Part shown: positions 1 to 6,787 of the stretch, in pieces
Position numbering within the stretch: the first letter of the stretch is position 1
Layout of the letters: every line of letters begins with the position of its first letter
Origin: Clostridia bacterium
GTDB lineage: Bacteria > Bacillota > Clostridia > Oscillospirales > Acutalibacteraceae
Length of the DNA stretch: 10,993 bases
Assembly: GCA_017424125.1 (NCBI GenBank)
Contig: JAFPBM010000163.1
Coordinates: 1 to 10,993 of the forward strand
Reading direction: 5' to 3'
Notes under the pieces: generated by a model
Databases searched by the model: none
Told to the model about the DNA's origin: nothing
Seen by the model: the letters and a program-made list of their open reading frames with translations, nothing else
Made by a program: the position numbers and the translations under genes

Positions 1-162
1 AAAGTTGAAATGGCTATGAAAAAGATTTTACCGCCCGATAAATCTAACGATTTTTGTCATCGCACAGTTTTACACGGACGTGCTGTTTGCACTGCACGCA
101 AGGCATTTTGCGAAAAATGTTGTCTTACAGATGTATGCAAAAAAGTATTAAAGGATGGTTAA
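1..162 (+). CDS. nth: Endonuclease III, C-terminal fragment (5' end outside window)
   Basis: This is the last 53 codons of a gene that begins upstream of the window. Endonuclease III is a DNA glycosylase/AP lyase that removes oxidised pyrimidines in base excision repair. The fragment carries the family's [4Fe-4S] cluster signature with exact spacing C-X6-C-X2-C-X5-C (fragment residues 30, 37, 40 and 46), preceded by an H-R-x-x-x-x-H-G-R segment typical of Nth just before the cluster. The short tail after the last cysteine is normal for bacterial Nth. The TAA at 160-162 lies one base before the start codon of the kinase gene, so the two are probably cotranscribed. The catalytic helix-hairpin-helix Lys/Asp region is outside the window and cannot be checked. 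Confidence 0.9.
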   Translation, partial: KVEMAMKKILPPDKSNDFCHRTVLHGRAVCTARKAFCEKCCLTDVCKKVLKDG

Positions 163-163
163 T

Positions 164-1000
164 ATGCAAAAAAGAGTTGCAGCAATACACGATATTTCCG
201 GTTTCGGCAAATGTTCTTTAACCGTTGCTTTGCCAATTATTTCTGCCGCGGGCAGTGAATGTGCCGTTATTCCCACCGCCGTACTTTCAACACACACAGG
301 CGGTTTTAAGGACTTCACATTTCGCGACCTGACCGAAGATATTTTGCCGATTGCTGAACATTGGCGCCGTGAAGGTATCCGCTTTGATGCCATCTATACA
401 GGTTATCTCGGCTCTTTTGAGCAGATTGATTTGGTATGCAAAGTTATTGATATTTTAAGGGACGAAAACACACTTGTGGTTGTAGACCCCGTTATGGCGG
501 ACCACGGAAAACTTTATCCCATCTTCCCCGACAATTTTCCTGACGGCATGAAGAAACTCTGCGCTAAGGCAGATATTGTTATACCCAACCTTACAGAAGC
601 CTGTCTTATGCTTGGAATTGAGTATAATGACGGCATCTTCACCGAAGAATACGTTAAAGAAATTCTTGACGGGCTACTTGCTATGGGTGCTAAAACCCCC
701 GTACTTACGGGCGTTTATTTTGACGATAAAAAACTTGGTGCCGCTTGTCTTGAAAACGGCGAAATTAAATATGCTTTTGCCGACAGAATCAACGCTATGT
801 ACCACGGCACGGGTGACGTTTTCGGCAGTGCACTTATCGGTGCTTTAATGGAGGGATTTGCATTACAAGCCTCTTTAGAGATTGCCGCAAAATACACAAG
901 CGGATGTATTGACCGCACTTTGCGTTTCCAACCCGACCGCACTTATGGCGTTGACTTTGAAAACGAATTGCCTAAATATCTCAAAATGTTAGGAAAATAA
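164..1000 (+). CDS. Pyridoxamine/pyridoxal kinase (PdxK/PdxY-like, ribokinase fold)
   Basis: Predicted to phosphorylate B6 vitamers (pyridoxal, pyridoxamine, pyridoxine) with ATP at the 5' hydroxyl, feeding PLP salvage in the cytosol. The 278-aa length fits the family. Visible signatures are the N-terminal HDISGFGKCSLT substrate-side motif (residues 9-20), a T-x-x-L-S-T-H-T-G segment (38-46), DPVMADHG (108-115), PNLTEA (141-146), and the ribokinase-type anion-hole motif HGTGDVFGSAL (214-224) with the probable catalytic base Asp218. I chose the ATG at 164 because AAGGA at 151-155 lies 8 bases upstream and the protein then starts MQKRVAAIHD as in homologues; an in-frame ATG at 155 would overlap nth and that ribosome binding site. 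It sits between nth and tcdA with 1-base gaps. A related bifunctional HMP kinase is possible, but the N-terminal pattern favours the PdxK/PdxY group. Confidence 0.88.
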   Translation: MQKRVAAIHDISGFGKCSLTVALPIISAAGSECAVIPTAVLSTHTGGFKDFTFRDLTEDILPIAEHWRREGIRFDAIYTGYLGSFEQIDLVCKVIDILRDENTLVVVDPVMADHGKLYPIFPDNFPDGMKKLCAKADIVIPNLTEACLMLGIEYNDGIFTEEYVKEILDGLLAMGAKTPVLTGVYFDDKKLGAACLENGEIKYAFADRINAMYHGTGDVFGSALIGALMEGFALQASLEIAAKYTSGCIDRTLRFQPDRTYGVDFENELPKYLKMLGK

Positions 1001-1001
1001 T

Positions 1002-1685
1002 ATGGAAATATACAAACGAACCGATATGCTCATAGGTGAAGATAACCGCAAAAAATTAGGATTTGCTCACGTTGCCGTTTTTGGAGTTGGCGGTGTTGGT
1101 TCATACGTTTGCGAAGCACTTGCTCGTGCGGGTGTTGGCGCAATCACCTTAATTGACGGTGACACGGTTCAAGAAAGCAACATAAACCGACAACTCATAG
1201 CCTTACACAGTACGGTGGGGCTTGATAAGGTCGAGGTTATGAAAACGAGAATTTTCGATATTAACCCCGATATTAAGGTGTTGGCAAAAAAAGTTTTTTA
1301 TTGTGAAGAGAACGCCGACACGCTTGATTTTTCGCAGTTTAGTTACGTTGTTGATGCGATTGACACCGTTACGTCAAAACTGCTTATTATTGAAAATGCA
1401 AAAAAATTCGACGTTCCTATTATTTCTTCTATGGGTACAGGTAACAAACTTGATGCGTCGGCATTCAAAATTTGTGACATAAAAAAGACATCCGTCTGTC
1501 CCCTTGCGCGTGTTATGCGAAGTGAGTTGCGTTCACGCGGGATTGAAAACGTTAAGGTTTTATATTCCGAAGAACAACCGCAAAACCGCGAGGGCGGACG
1601 CACACCTGCCAGTATCTCCTACGTTCCGTCGGTTGCGGGACTTCTTATTGCGGGCGAGGTTATAAAAGATATTATAAGCAAATAA
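1002..1685 (+). CDS. tcdA: tRNA threonylcarbamoyladenosine dehydratase (TcdA/CsdL, E1-like)
   Basis: TcdA is an E1/ThiF-superfamily enzyme that uses ATP to cyclise t6A at position 37 of ANN-decoding tRNAs into ct6A. This protein has the nucleotide-binding loop GVGGVGS (residues 28-34), the acidic strand end IDGD (51-54), the E1 motif ESNINRQ (58-64), DAIDTVTSK (118-126) and SSMGTGNK (142-149), all in family order. It ends with a Pro-Ser-Val-Ala-Gly-Leu segment typical of TcdA. At 227 aa it is slightly short for the family. In the PLAR stretch the residue before Pro is Cys (TSVCPLAR, 163-170) where I expect Asp in many homologues. AGGAAAA at 991-997, inside the end of the kinase gene, is the likely ribosome binding site. 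The stop is followed directly by a terminator, so this closes the nth-kinase-tcdA unit. MoeB/ThiF alternatives are less likely given the YgdL-type motifs. Confidence 0.92.
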   Translation: MEIYKRTDMLIGEDNRKKLGFAHVAVFGVGGVGSYVCEALARAGVGAITLIDGDTVQESNINRQLIALHSTVGLDKVEVMKTRIFDINPDIKVLAKKVFYCEENADTLDFSQFSYVVDAIDTVTSKLLIIENAKKFDVPIISSMGTGNKLDASAFKICDIKKTSVCPLARVMRSELRSRGIENVKVLYSEEQPQNREGGRTPASISYVPSVAGLLIAGEVIKDIISK

Positions 1686-1689
1686 AATT

Positions 1690-1715
1690 AAGAGGTAGTT
1701 ATCTACCTCTTTTTT
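1690..1715 (+). terminator. Rho-independent terminator after tcdA
   Basis: A 9-bp perfect stem (AAGAGGTAG, 1690-1698, with CTACCTCTT, 1703-1711) closes a TTAT loop and is followed by further T residues to 1715. It begins five bases after the tcdA stop codon and separates the nth unit from the murI unit. Confidence 0.9.
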
Positions 1716-1719
1716 GTTG

Positions 1720-1748
1720 TTGCAGTTTTTATTATAATGTGTTAATAT
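1720..1748 (+). promoter_or_regulatory. Putative promoter of the murI operon
   Basis: The AT-rich gap between the tcdA terminator and murI must hold the murI promoter. One reading pairs TTGCAG (1720-1725) with TAATAT (1743-1748) at 17-base spacing; both hexamers are imperfect. A perfect TATAAT is also present at 1733-1738, but the hexamer 17 bases upstream of it is only the terminator's T tract. The region is confidently a promoter region; which hexamers are used is not settled. Confidence 0.4.
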
Positions 1749-1781
1749 TATATGAATGATGTTTTTAGGGAGGCGGAGTGT

Positions 1782-2591
1782 ATGTCCGACAAAAGAGCAA
1801 TCGGTGTTTTTGATTCGGGCCTTGGCGGTCTTACGGTTGTAAAAGAACTTAATAAACTTTTACCGTTTGAAAAAATCGTTTATTTTGGCGATACAGGCCG
1901 TGTTCCGTATGGCAACAAAAGCAGAAATACCATACGCAAGTATGCGCTTCAAGACGAAAAATTTCTGCTTTCCCACGACGTTAAACTTATTATTGCCGCT
2001 TGCGGAACGGTATCTTCTGTCGCTTTTGACACGGCAGAGAGTCTTCCTGTTCCTTTTGTGGAGGTTGTAAGCCACGCGGCTAAAGCGGCTGTTAGTGCCA
2101 CAAAAAACAAAAAAATCGGCGTTATCGGCACATCTGCCACCATTAAAAGCGGTGCACACAAAAAGCGTATTTTGGAACTTTCTCCAGGTGCTACCGTTAT
2201 TGAAAGGGATTGTCCCCTTTTTGTTCCGCTTGTTGAAGAGGGTATTACCGGCGCTGACGATATTATTTCAATAGAAACCGCAAAACGTTACTTGGAGCCT
2301 ATGTGCAAAGCGGGGGTTGATACGCTTATTCTCGGTTGCACCCACTACCCTGTTTTATCTGACGTTCTTAAAAAGGTTATGGGTGACGGTGTTACCCTTA
2401 TCAATATGGGCGAAGCGACGGCGCAGTACGTTAAGGATTATTTAAATGAACATAATATGATGTCTGATGCGAAAAAAGATAGCGAATATTACGTTAGCGA
2501 TAAATCGGAATCTTTTTCGGCACAGGCGCGAATTTTGCTTGGCGACAGCGAAATTACGGCGACACAGGTGGATATTGAGAAGTATGAATAA
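1782..2591 (+). CDS. murI: Glutamate racemase
   Basis: MurI interconverts L- and D-glutamate without a cofactor, supplying D-Glu for peptidoglycan. The 269-aa protein has GVFDSGLGGLTV (residues 8-19), GDTGRVPYG (36-44), the first catalytic cysteine Cys74 in AACGTVSS, and the second, Cys186, in LGCTHYP (184-190); the two-cysteine acid/base pair is intact. The first motif reads ACGT rather than the widespread ACNT. An in-frame ATG at 1752 would add ten residues, but the strong AGGGAGG at 1767-1773 lies 8 bases before the ATG at 1782 and homologues begin near there. It is the first gene of the murI-DUF1934-argS-ttcA run, and its last 8 bases overlap the next gene, suggesting translational coupling. 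Confidence 0.94.
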   Translation: MSDKRAIGVFDSGLGGLTVVKELNKLLPFEKIVYFGDTGRVPYGNKSRNTIRKYALQDEKFLLSHDVKLIIAACGTVSSVAFDTAESLPVPFVEVVSHAAKAAVSATKNKKIGVIGTSATIKSGAHKKRILELSPGATVIERDCPLFVPLVEEGITGADDIISIETAKRYLEPMCKAGVDTLILGCTHYPVLSDVLKKVMGDGVTLINMGEATAQYVKDYLNEHNMMSDAKKDSEYYVSDKSESFSAQARILLGDSEITATQVDIEKYE

Positions 2592-2982
2592 AATAAATTT
2601 AACCCTTAAGACCACAATAGAAGCCGACGGACAAAACGACGTTACAACCTTTAATTACATCGGTGAATATGATATAAAAAACGGTAAAGATTATCTGCTT
2701 TACAGCGAAGAAAACCCGCGCGTAAATACCATTATAAAAGCGGACAACCACTCTGCCGTTATAAGTCGCACGGGCGATATGCAGAGCATTATGCGTATTG
2801 TGCCAAACGAAGAACACGCGTTGTCTTACAAAACACCGCACGGAACCTTCGAAATGAGCGTTTGCGGTATTAAAGTTGAAAACCGACTAAACGACGGTAG
2901 TCTTCTACTTAAATACGAACTTAAGACACAGTTCGGTACCATTGGAATTAACACGATTGAAATTACTATAAAAGAGGTATAA
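2584..2982 (+). CDS. DUF1934 (YwiB-like) calycin-type protein
   Basis: This 132-aa protein has no transmembrane segment or signal peptide. Its alternating hydrophobic/polar pattern, with many short beta-like strands and a Y-I-G-E-Y-D element near residue 20, fits the DUF1934 family of small beta-barrel proteins of unknown function. Position supports the call: in Bacillus subtilis the DUF1934 gene ywiB lies immediately upstream of argS, as here. I start at ATG 2584, which overlaps the murI stop region (ATG within TATGAA), the usual reading for a coupled gene; an in-frame upstream start at 2467 would lie deep inside murI. No strong ribosome binding site is present, consistent with re-initiation after murI. 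The molecular role is not known. Confidence 0.8.
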   Translation: MNKINLTLKTTIEADGQNDVTTFNYIGEYDIKNGKDYLLYSEENPRVNTIIKADNHSAVISRTGDMQSIMRIVPNEEHALSYKTPHGTFEMSVCGIKVENRLNDGSLLLKYELKTQFGTIGINTIEITIKEV

Positions 2983-2984
2983 AT

Positions 2985-4670
2985 ATGTCAGTGATTGTTA
3001 AAAAAGCGGAAGCAGAAATTAAAGAAATTATATTAGCCGCCGCACGTAAAACCATGGAAAAGGGCGAACTGCCTTTAGCGGAACTTACCCCGTTTTCAAT
3101 TGAAAAACCTGCGGATTCTTCACACGGAGATTATGCTTTGAACTGCGCTATGGCGTGGTCTAAAATTTTCCGTAACGCTCCCCGTAAAATTGCCGAGGCA
3201 CTTATGGCTAACGCCGATTTTGACGGTTCTTATATTGAGCGTTTTGAAATTGCAGGTCCCGGTTTTATCAACCTCTTTTTATCAGAGCGTTATTATTGTG
3301 ATATTATCCTTGACGTAATTAACAAGGGTGATAACTATGGCAGAAGCGACGTTGGCACAGGTAAAAGCGCACTTGTTGAGTTTGTTTCTGCCAACCCGAC
3401 GGGACCGATGCATATCGGTAACGCTCGCGGTGGTGCTTTGGGTGACTGTCTTGCGGCGGTTTTAGACCTTGCGGGTTACCGCGTAGAGCGCGAATTTTAC
3501 GTTAACGATGCGGGTAACCAAATTGAAAAGTTTGGTTTATCGCTTGAACTTCGCTATTTACAGATTTATAAAGACGATATCGAAATGCCCGAAGATTCCT
3601 ACCACGGCGCAGATATTATTGCACACGCAAAGGCTTTCGCGGAAAAGTATGGCGACAGTTTTGTAAATGCCGACTCTGCAGAACGCAAAAAGGCTCTTGT
3701 AGAGTTTGCATTACCTAAAAATATTGATGCATTACACGACGACCTTTTGCAGTACCGAATCGATTACGACACCTGGTTCAAAGAAAGCAGTTTACACGCA
3801 TCAGGCGAGACTATGCGTATTATTGAACTACTTAAAAACAGCGGTCACACCTATGAAAAAGAGGGCGCTTTATGGTTTAGCGGCGAACAGTTCGGCAGTG
3901 AAGACTTCGTTCTTGTACGCTCTAACGGTATTCCCACCTACGTTGCGCCCGACATTGCATACCACTATAACAAACTCGTAACACGCGGATTCTCAAAGGC
4001 TATTAACATTTGGGGCGCCGACCACCACGGTTACGTTCCGCGTCTTAAGGCGGCACTCTCGGCACTTGGGGTTGATGCTGATAAACTCGACGTTGTACTT
4101 ATGCAGATGGTACGTCTTGTCAGAAACGGTGAAGTTATTAAGGCTTCTAAACGTTCGGGTAAGGCCATTACTCTCGTTACCTTGCTTGAAGAGGTACCGA
4201 TTGATGCGGCGCGTTTCTTCTTTAACCTACGCGAACCTAACAGCCACTTTGATTTCGACCTTGATTTAGCGGTTGAGCAGTCAAGTCAGAACCCTGTTTA
4301 TTACGTACAGTACGCCTACGCGCGTATTTGCAGCATTTTACGCAATCTTGAAAGCGAGGGTATTGCTCCGCGCGAGTGCACGGAAAAAGAACTTTCTCTA
4401 CTTACCCTCCCAGAAGAGCGCGAACTTATAAACTTGCTTGCGGCATTCACTAAAACCGTTGAAAATGCGGCTGCGGCTTATGACCCTGCAAAACTCACCC
4501 ACTACGTTGTTACGGTTGCGTCACAGTTCCACAAGTTCTACAACAGTTGCAGAATTAAGGGTGTTGAGGAAGAACTTTTACAGGCAAGACTTACGCTTTG
4601 CATTGCGGCAAGAACTGTTATCAAAAACGTGCTTACGGCACTAAAAATTTCCACACCGGAGAGTATGTAA
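2985..4670 (+). CDS. argS: Arginyl-tRNA synthetase
   Basis: Class I synthetase charging tRNA-Arg with arginine. At 561 aa it has normal family length and order: an N-terminal Add-1-type domain (about residues 1-110), VEFVSANPTGPMHIGNARGG (131-150) with the HIGH-equivalent HIGN at 143-146, the arginine/insertion region with VNDAGNQ (173-179), the DHHGYVPRL element (347-354), the KMSKS-equivalent KASKR (386-390) followed by SGKAITL, then the helical anticodon-binding domain ending near the C-terminus with FHKFYN. The Met of KMSK is Ala here, a small departure from the common pattern. AGAGGT at 2974-2979 lies 5 bases before the ATG and overlaps the end of the DUF1934 gene. It is 2 bases from the gene before it and directly abuts the gene after it, so cotranscription is likely. 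Confidence 0.97.
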   Translation: MSVIVKKAEAEIKEIILAAARKTMEKGELPLAELTPFSIEKPADSSHGDYALNCAMAWSKIFRNAPRKIAEALMANADFDGSYIERFEIAGPGFINLFLSERYYCDIILDVINKGDNYGRSDVGTGKSALVEFVSANPTGPMHIGNARGGALGDCLAAVLDLAGYRVEREFYVNDAGNQIEKFGLSLELRYLQIYKDDIEMPEDSYHGADIIAHAKAFAEKYGDSFVNADSAERKKALVEFALPKNIDALHDDLLQYRIDYDTWFKESSLHASGETMRIIELLKNSGHTYEKEGALWFSGEQFGSEDFVLVRSNGIPTYVAPDIAYHYNKLVTRGFSKAINIWGADHHGYVPRLKAALSALGVDADKLDVVLMQMVRLVRNGEVIKASKRSGKAITLVTLLEEVPIDAARFFFNLREPNSHFDFDLDLAVEQSSQNPVYYVQYAYARICSILRNLESEGIAPRECTEKELSLLTLPEERELINLLAAFTKTVENAAAAYDPAKLTHYVVTVASQFHKFYNSCRIKGVEEELLQARLTLCIAARTVIKNVLTALKISTPESM

Positions 4671-5492
4671 ATGGAGCGCTATAAACTTATAGAGCGTAGC
4701 ATTATCACAAAATACCGCAAAAGTATTTGGCACAACTTTATAGGCGCCGTTAAGGATTATAATCTGATTGAGGCGAATGACAAAATTGCCGTTTGTATTT
4801 CGGGTGGAAAGGATTCTATGCTCCTTGCCAAGTGTATACAGGAACTTTCTCGTCACAGTGAAGTTCCGTTTACCGCCGAATATATTGTTATGGACCCCGG
4901 TTATAACCGTGATAACCGCAAACTGATTGAAGAAAATGCAAAAATTCTTAACATACCGATAAAGATTTTTGAAAGCGATATTTTCGAGACTGTTACGGTG
5001 GCAGGCGGCTCGCCTTGTTATCTTTGTGCCCGTATGCGACGCGGTTTTCTATATTCGAAGGCACAAGAACTCGGATGTAACAAAATTGCTCTCGGTCACC
5101 ATTTTGATGACGCTATTGAAACTCTTTTAATGAGTATGATGTACAGTAGCGAAATCAAAACTATGATGCCAAAACTAAAGAGCCTTAATTTTGAAAACAT
5201 GGAATTAATCCGTCCGCTTTACAAGGTGCCCGAGCGTGAAATTATTGCTTGGAGCCGTTATAATGAACTTCGATTTTTACAGTGTGCTTGTAGGTTTACC
5301 GAGCGTAGCGAAGAACACGAAGACCTTTCTAAAAGGCGTGAAACCAAACGACTTATCAGTGAACTTCGCAAGACAAATCCCGAAGTTGACAAAAATCTTT
5401 TCCGCAGTATGCATAACGTTAACATCGGTTCTCTCCCCGCTTACCGAGAGAGTGACGGAAAAGAAATTCATAGTTTTTTAGAGGACTATTAA
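4671..5492 (+). CDS. TtcA-family PP-loop ATPase, probable tRNA 2-thiocytidine synthetase
   Basis: TtcA-type enzymes adenylate C32 of certain tRNAs and insert sulfur through an iron-sulfur cluster. This 273-aa protein has the PP-loop SGGKDS (residues 44-49), a CYLC pair (Cys116/Cys119), the ATP-site element LGHHFDDAIETLLMS (141-155), and downstream cysteines Cys205/Cys207 (CAC) that could provide the third ligand of a TtcA-type cluster. The C-terminal region is charged. The ATG follows the argS TAA with no gap; GGAGAG at 4658-4663 is 7 bases upstream and lies inside argS. Firmicute members are often left as 'ATP-binding protein', so the substrate is inferred from the family. It is the last protein gene of the operon; no terminator precedes the tRNA gene, so some read-through into tRNA-Leu is likely. 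Confidence 0.8.
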   Translation: MERYKLIERSIITKYRKSIWHNFIGAVKDYNLIEANDKIAVCISGGKDSMLLAKCIQELSRHSEVPFTAEYIVMDPGYNRDNRKLIEENAKILNIPIKIFESDIFETVTVAGGSPCYLCARMRRGFLYSKAQELGCNKIALGHHFDDAIETLLMSMMYSSEIKTMMPKLKSLNFENMELIRPLYKVPEREIIAWSRYNELRFLQCACRFTERSEEHEDLSKRRETKRLISELRKTNPEVDKNLFRSMHNVNIGSLPAYRESDGKEIHSFLEDY

Positions 5493-5507
5493 AATATCAT
5501 TTTTCCC

Positions 5508-5536
5508 TTGACATAAAGGGTTAAATGTTATATTAT
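5508..5536 (+). promoter_or_regulatory. Consensus sigma-A promoter of tRNA-Leu
   Basis: A perfect TTGACA (5508-5513) is separated by exactly 17 bases from TATTAT (5531-5536). The predicted start near 5543 leaves only a few bases of 5' leader before the tRNA at 5550. This is the strongest promoter match in the window, as expected for a stable RNA gene. Confidence 0.85.
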
Positions 5537-5549
5537 TAATATTGTTCCT

Positions 5550-5636
5550 GCCGCTGTGGTGGAATAGGCAGACACAAGGGACTTAAAATCCCTCGGTAGC
5601 GATATCGTACCGGTTCAAGTCCGGTCAGCGGCACCA
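5550..5636 (+). tRNA. tRNA-Leu (anticodon UAA)
   Basis: An 87-base class II tRNA with encoded CCA (5634-5636). The 7-bp acceptor stem is GCCGCTG (5550-5556) with CAGCGGC (5626-5632), and the discriminator is A5633. The anticodon stem AGGGA (5577-5581) / TCCCT (5589-5593) closes the loop CTTAAAA with anticodon TAA at 5584-5586, reading UUA (and UUG by wobble). A long variable region (5594-5608), characteristic of Leu, precedes the T arm ACCGG-TTCAAGT-CCGGT (5609-5625). It has its own promoter and terminator. Confidence 0.97.
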
Positions 5637-5666
5637 AAAAAAGCACTGCTATAGCAGTGCTTTTTT
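5637..5666. terminator. Bidirectional terminator between tRNA-Leu and the DUF436 gene
   Basis: A perfect inverted repeat: A6 then GCACTGC (5643-5649), loop TATA, GCAGTGC (5654-5660), then T6 (5661-5666). On the plus strand it ends the tRNA-Leu transcript; read on the minus strand it gives the same hairpin plus T run immediately after the DUF436 stop codon (5668-5670). One element therefore serves both convergent units. Confidence 0.93.
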
Positions 5667-5667
5667 A

Positions 5668-6213
5668 TTATAAAAGAGTTTCATCATAAATTGCCCTTAT
5701 TCCGCCTATGAATTTTGGGCGTGTTCTTGCCGCCAAGACGGTTGCAAAGCCTATTTTATTATTTTCAAGACGCAAAGGCACCGCCACTTTTTTAAGATGC
5801 ATTCCAATTAACGTATATCCGATATCCATACCTGCATCCGCCTTTATTTCCTCTAAAACCACAGGGTTTTGAAATGCGCTATATGCCTCTGTTGCTAAAG
5901 AGCCACCCGCTTTCTTCTGCGGTACAACGTTTACCGTTTCGGCATACGGCACCGCCGCTTTTTCTATTACTACCGCGCGGTTTAGATGCTCGCAACACTG
6001 TATGGCGATATAAACACCCTTTTCTTTTGCAGAATCATATAATGCCGTAAATATTTCCTTTGCGGCTTCAGGGCTTGAGTTAGTGCCGATTGCGGCACCG
6101 ACAACCTCGCTCGTTGAACAGCCGATTACTACAATATTACCCGACTTTACGCCTGATTTTTCACAAAGTTCCAAAAAGGCGGCTTTTGTTTGCTTATAAA
6201 TATATTTATTCAT
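5668..6213 (-). CDS. DUF436 / UPF0340 (YwlG, TIGR01440) family protein
   Basis: A 181-aa soluble protein whose function is not established. It carries the family's distinctive segments: GCSTSEVVGAAIG (residues 31-43), QCCEHLNRA (72-80), a Gly-rich GGSLAT element near 103-108, DIGYTLIGMHL in the C-terminal half, and a final P-K-F-I-G-G-I-R stretch. The paired Cys-Cys-Glu-His and conserved Ser/Thr residues suggest a binding or catalytic site, but I do not assign a reaction. The ATG at 6213 has AAGGAG 6 bases upstream (6220-6225) that overlaps the end of the ECF gene; the two genes are 2 bases apart and surely cotranscribed. Its link to a vitamin-type transporter subunit is the only functional hint here. 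Confidence 0.88.
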   Translation of the reverse strand: MNKYIYKQTKAAFLELCEKSGVKSGNIVVIGCSTSEVVGAAIGTNSSPEAAKEIFTALYDSAKEKGVYIAIQCCEHLNRAVVIEKAAVPYAETVNVVPQKKAGGSLATEAYSAFQNPVVLEEIKADAGMDIGYTLIGMHLKKVAVPLRLENNKIGFATVLAARTRPKFIGGIRAIYDETLL

Positions 6214-6215
6214 AA

Positions 6216-6710
6216 TTATCTCCTTATTTTTTCAAATGCCTTAATCAAAAGAGTGCTAACGATTATACCCGCAACGCCCTGCAAACAGTTTCCCGCTATG
6301 TTTAGTGCTGACGGTGCAAAGCCGTATAAAAATCCCTCAAACACAAAATATCCGAACACCATTATTATTTCTGCTATAATACCGCAAATAATTCTTGCCG
6401 TAAGGTTGTGGAGTTTTTTATTAAACAACCTGAATCCGTAAAAGGCAACTAAAGCCATAAGTCCCTTAATAACAAACGTTGCGGGAGCATATATAACATA
6501 ACCTGAAAAAACATCTGCCAATGCCGAGCCGAGCGCAGATGCGGCAAATGCATATGCTGGTGAAAGTATCCATCCCGATACTAATATTACACCATCGCCT
6601 AAATTTAAATATCCTTTAAATGCAGATGGTATTTTTATAAACATTGTTGCTACACATATTAGCGCTGTAACGAGTGCTGCTACAACAATTTTCTTTATCT
6701 TTGTATTCAT
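6216..6710 (-). CDS. ECF transporter S component (substrate unassigned; B6 vitamer possible)
   Basis: A 164-aa very hydrophobic protein, the size of the substrate-binding S subunits of energy-coupling factor importers, which share an EcfA/A'/T module encoded elsewhere. About six membrane segments are visible (residues ~7-24, 36-50, 52-70, 72-93, 104-126, 134-158). Helix 1 contains an Ala-x-x-x-Ala pattern (AALVTA), the type used to dock EcfT. YLNLGDG (34-40), GSALADVFSGY (61-71) and YAPATFVIKGL (74-84) match a widespread clostridial S-component group. I use ATG 6710, 10 bases after AAAGGGG (6721-6727); an upstream TTG at 6719 lies one base from that site and is unlikely. It is cotranscribed with the DUF436 gene and diverges from a MocR-type regulator, so it may be that regulator's target. 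HMP or another vitamin remains possible. Confidence 0.85.
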   Translation of the reverse strand: MNTKIKKIVVAALVTALICVATMFIKIPSAFKGYLNLGDGVILVSGWILSPAYAFAASALGSALADVFSGYVIYAPATFVIKGLMALVAFYGFRLFNKKLHNLTARIICGIIAEIIMVFGYFVFEGFLYGFAPSALNIAGNCLQGVAGIIVSTLLIKAFEKIRR

Positions 6711-6724
6711 CAAAAACAAACCCC

Positions 6725-6753
6725 TTTACATTTTCATGAAAACAGTGTATATT
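6725..6753 (+). promoter_or_regulatory. Promoter of the MocR-type regulator
   Basis: TTTACA (6725-6730, 5 of 6 to consensus) and TATATT (6748-6753, 5 of 6) are spaced by exactly 17 bases. The expected start near 6760 leaves a roughly 44-base leader containing AAGGAG at 6782-6787. Confidence 0.65.
6731..6742. promoter_or_regulatory. 12-bp perfect palindrome, candidate operator
   Basis: TTTTCATGAAAA is a perfect 12-bp palindrome lying between the -35 and -10 of the regulator promoter. It also covers the predicted start region of the divergent ECF promoter. That position would let one bound protein control both directions. What binds it is inference. Confidence 0.45.
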
Positions 6754-6772
6754 TAATCTGACCTTATAACAA
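6744..6772 (-). promoter_or_regulatory. Possible promoter of the ECF S component / DUF436 operon
   Basis: On the minus strand TTGTTA (6772-6767, 4 of 6) and TACACT (6749-6744, 4 of 6) are 17 bases apart, which would start transcription near 6737, about 27 bases before the ATG at 6710. It is a weak match and could need activation, as some MocR regulators provide. Confidence 0.35.
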
Positions 6773-6787
6773 TCACCAAATAAGGAG
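6762..6787 (+). promoter_or_regulatory. Leader inverted repeat overlapping the regulator's ribosome binding site
   Basis: CCTTAT (6762-6767) and ATAAGG (6780-6785) form a 6-bp inverted repeat with a 12-base spacer. The right arm overlaps AAGGAG (6782-6787), the only Shine-Dalgarno-like sequence before the ATG at 6804, and the spacing to that ATG is 16 bases, much longer than usual. No in-frame start codon lies between them. The repeat could pair in RNA and mask the site, or be a DNA operator half; the stem is short and AU-rich. Confidence 0.3.

Noticed and set aside
1752-1781. Ten-residue N-terminal extension of MurI from ATG 1752
   Set aside because: The strong AGGGAGG site at 1767-1773 would lie inside the coding region, and it is correctly spaced for ATG 1782.
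1860-2159. Minus-strand open frames inside murI
   Set aside because: Composition follows from the murI codons on the other strand; no protein family is recognisable.
2467-2583. In-frame upstream extension of the DUF1934 gene, starting at 2467
   Set aside because: It lies wholly inside murI in another frame; the extension is basic and unlike the family, and the ATG at 2584 gives the normal length.
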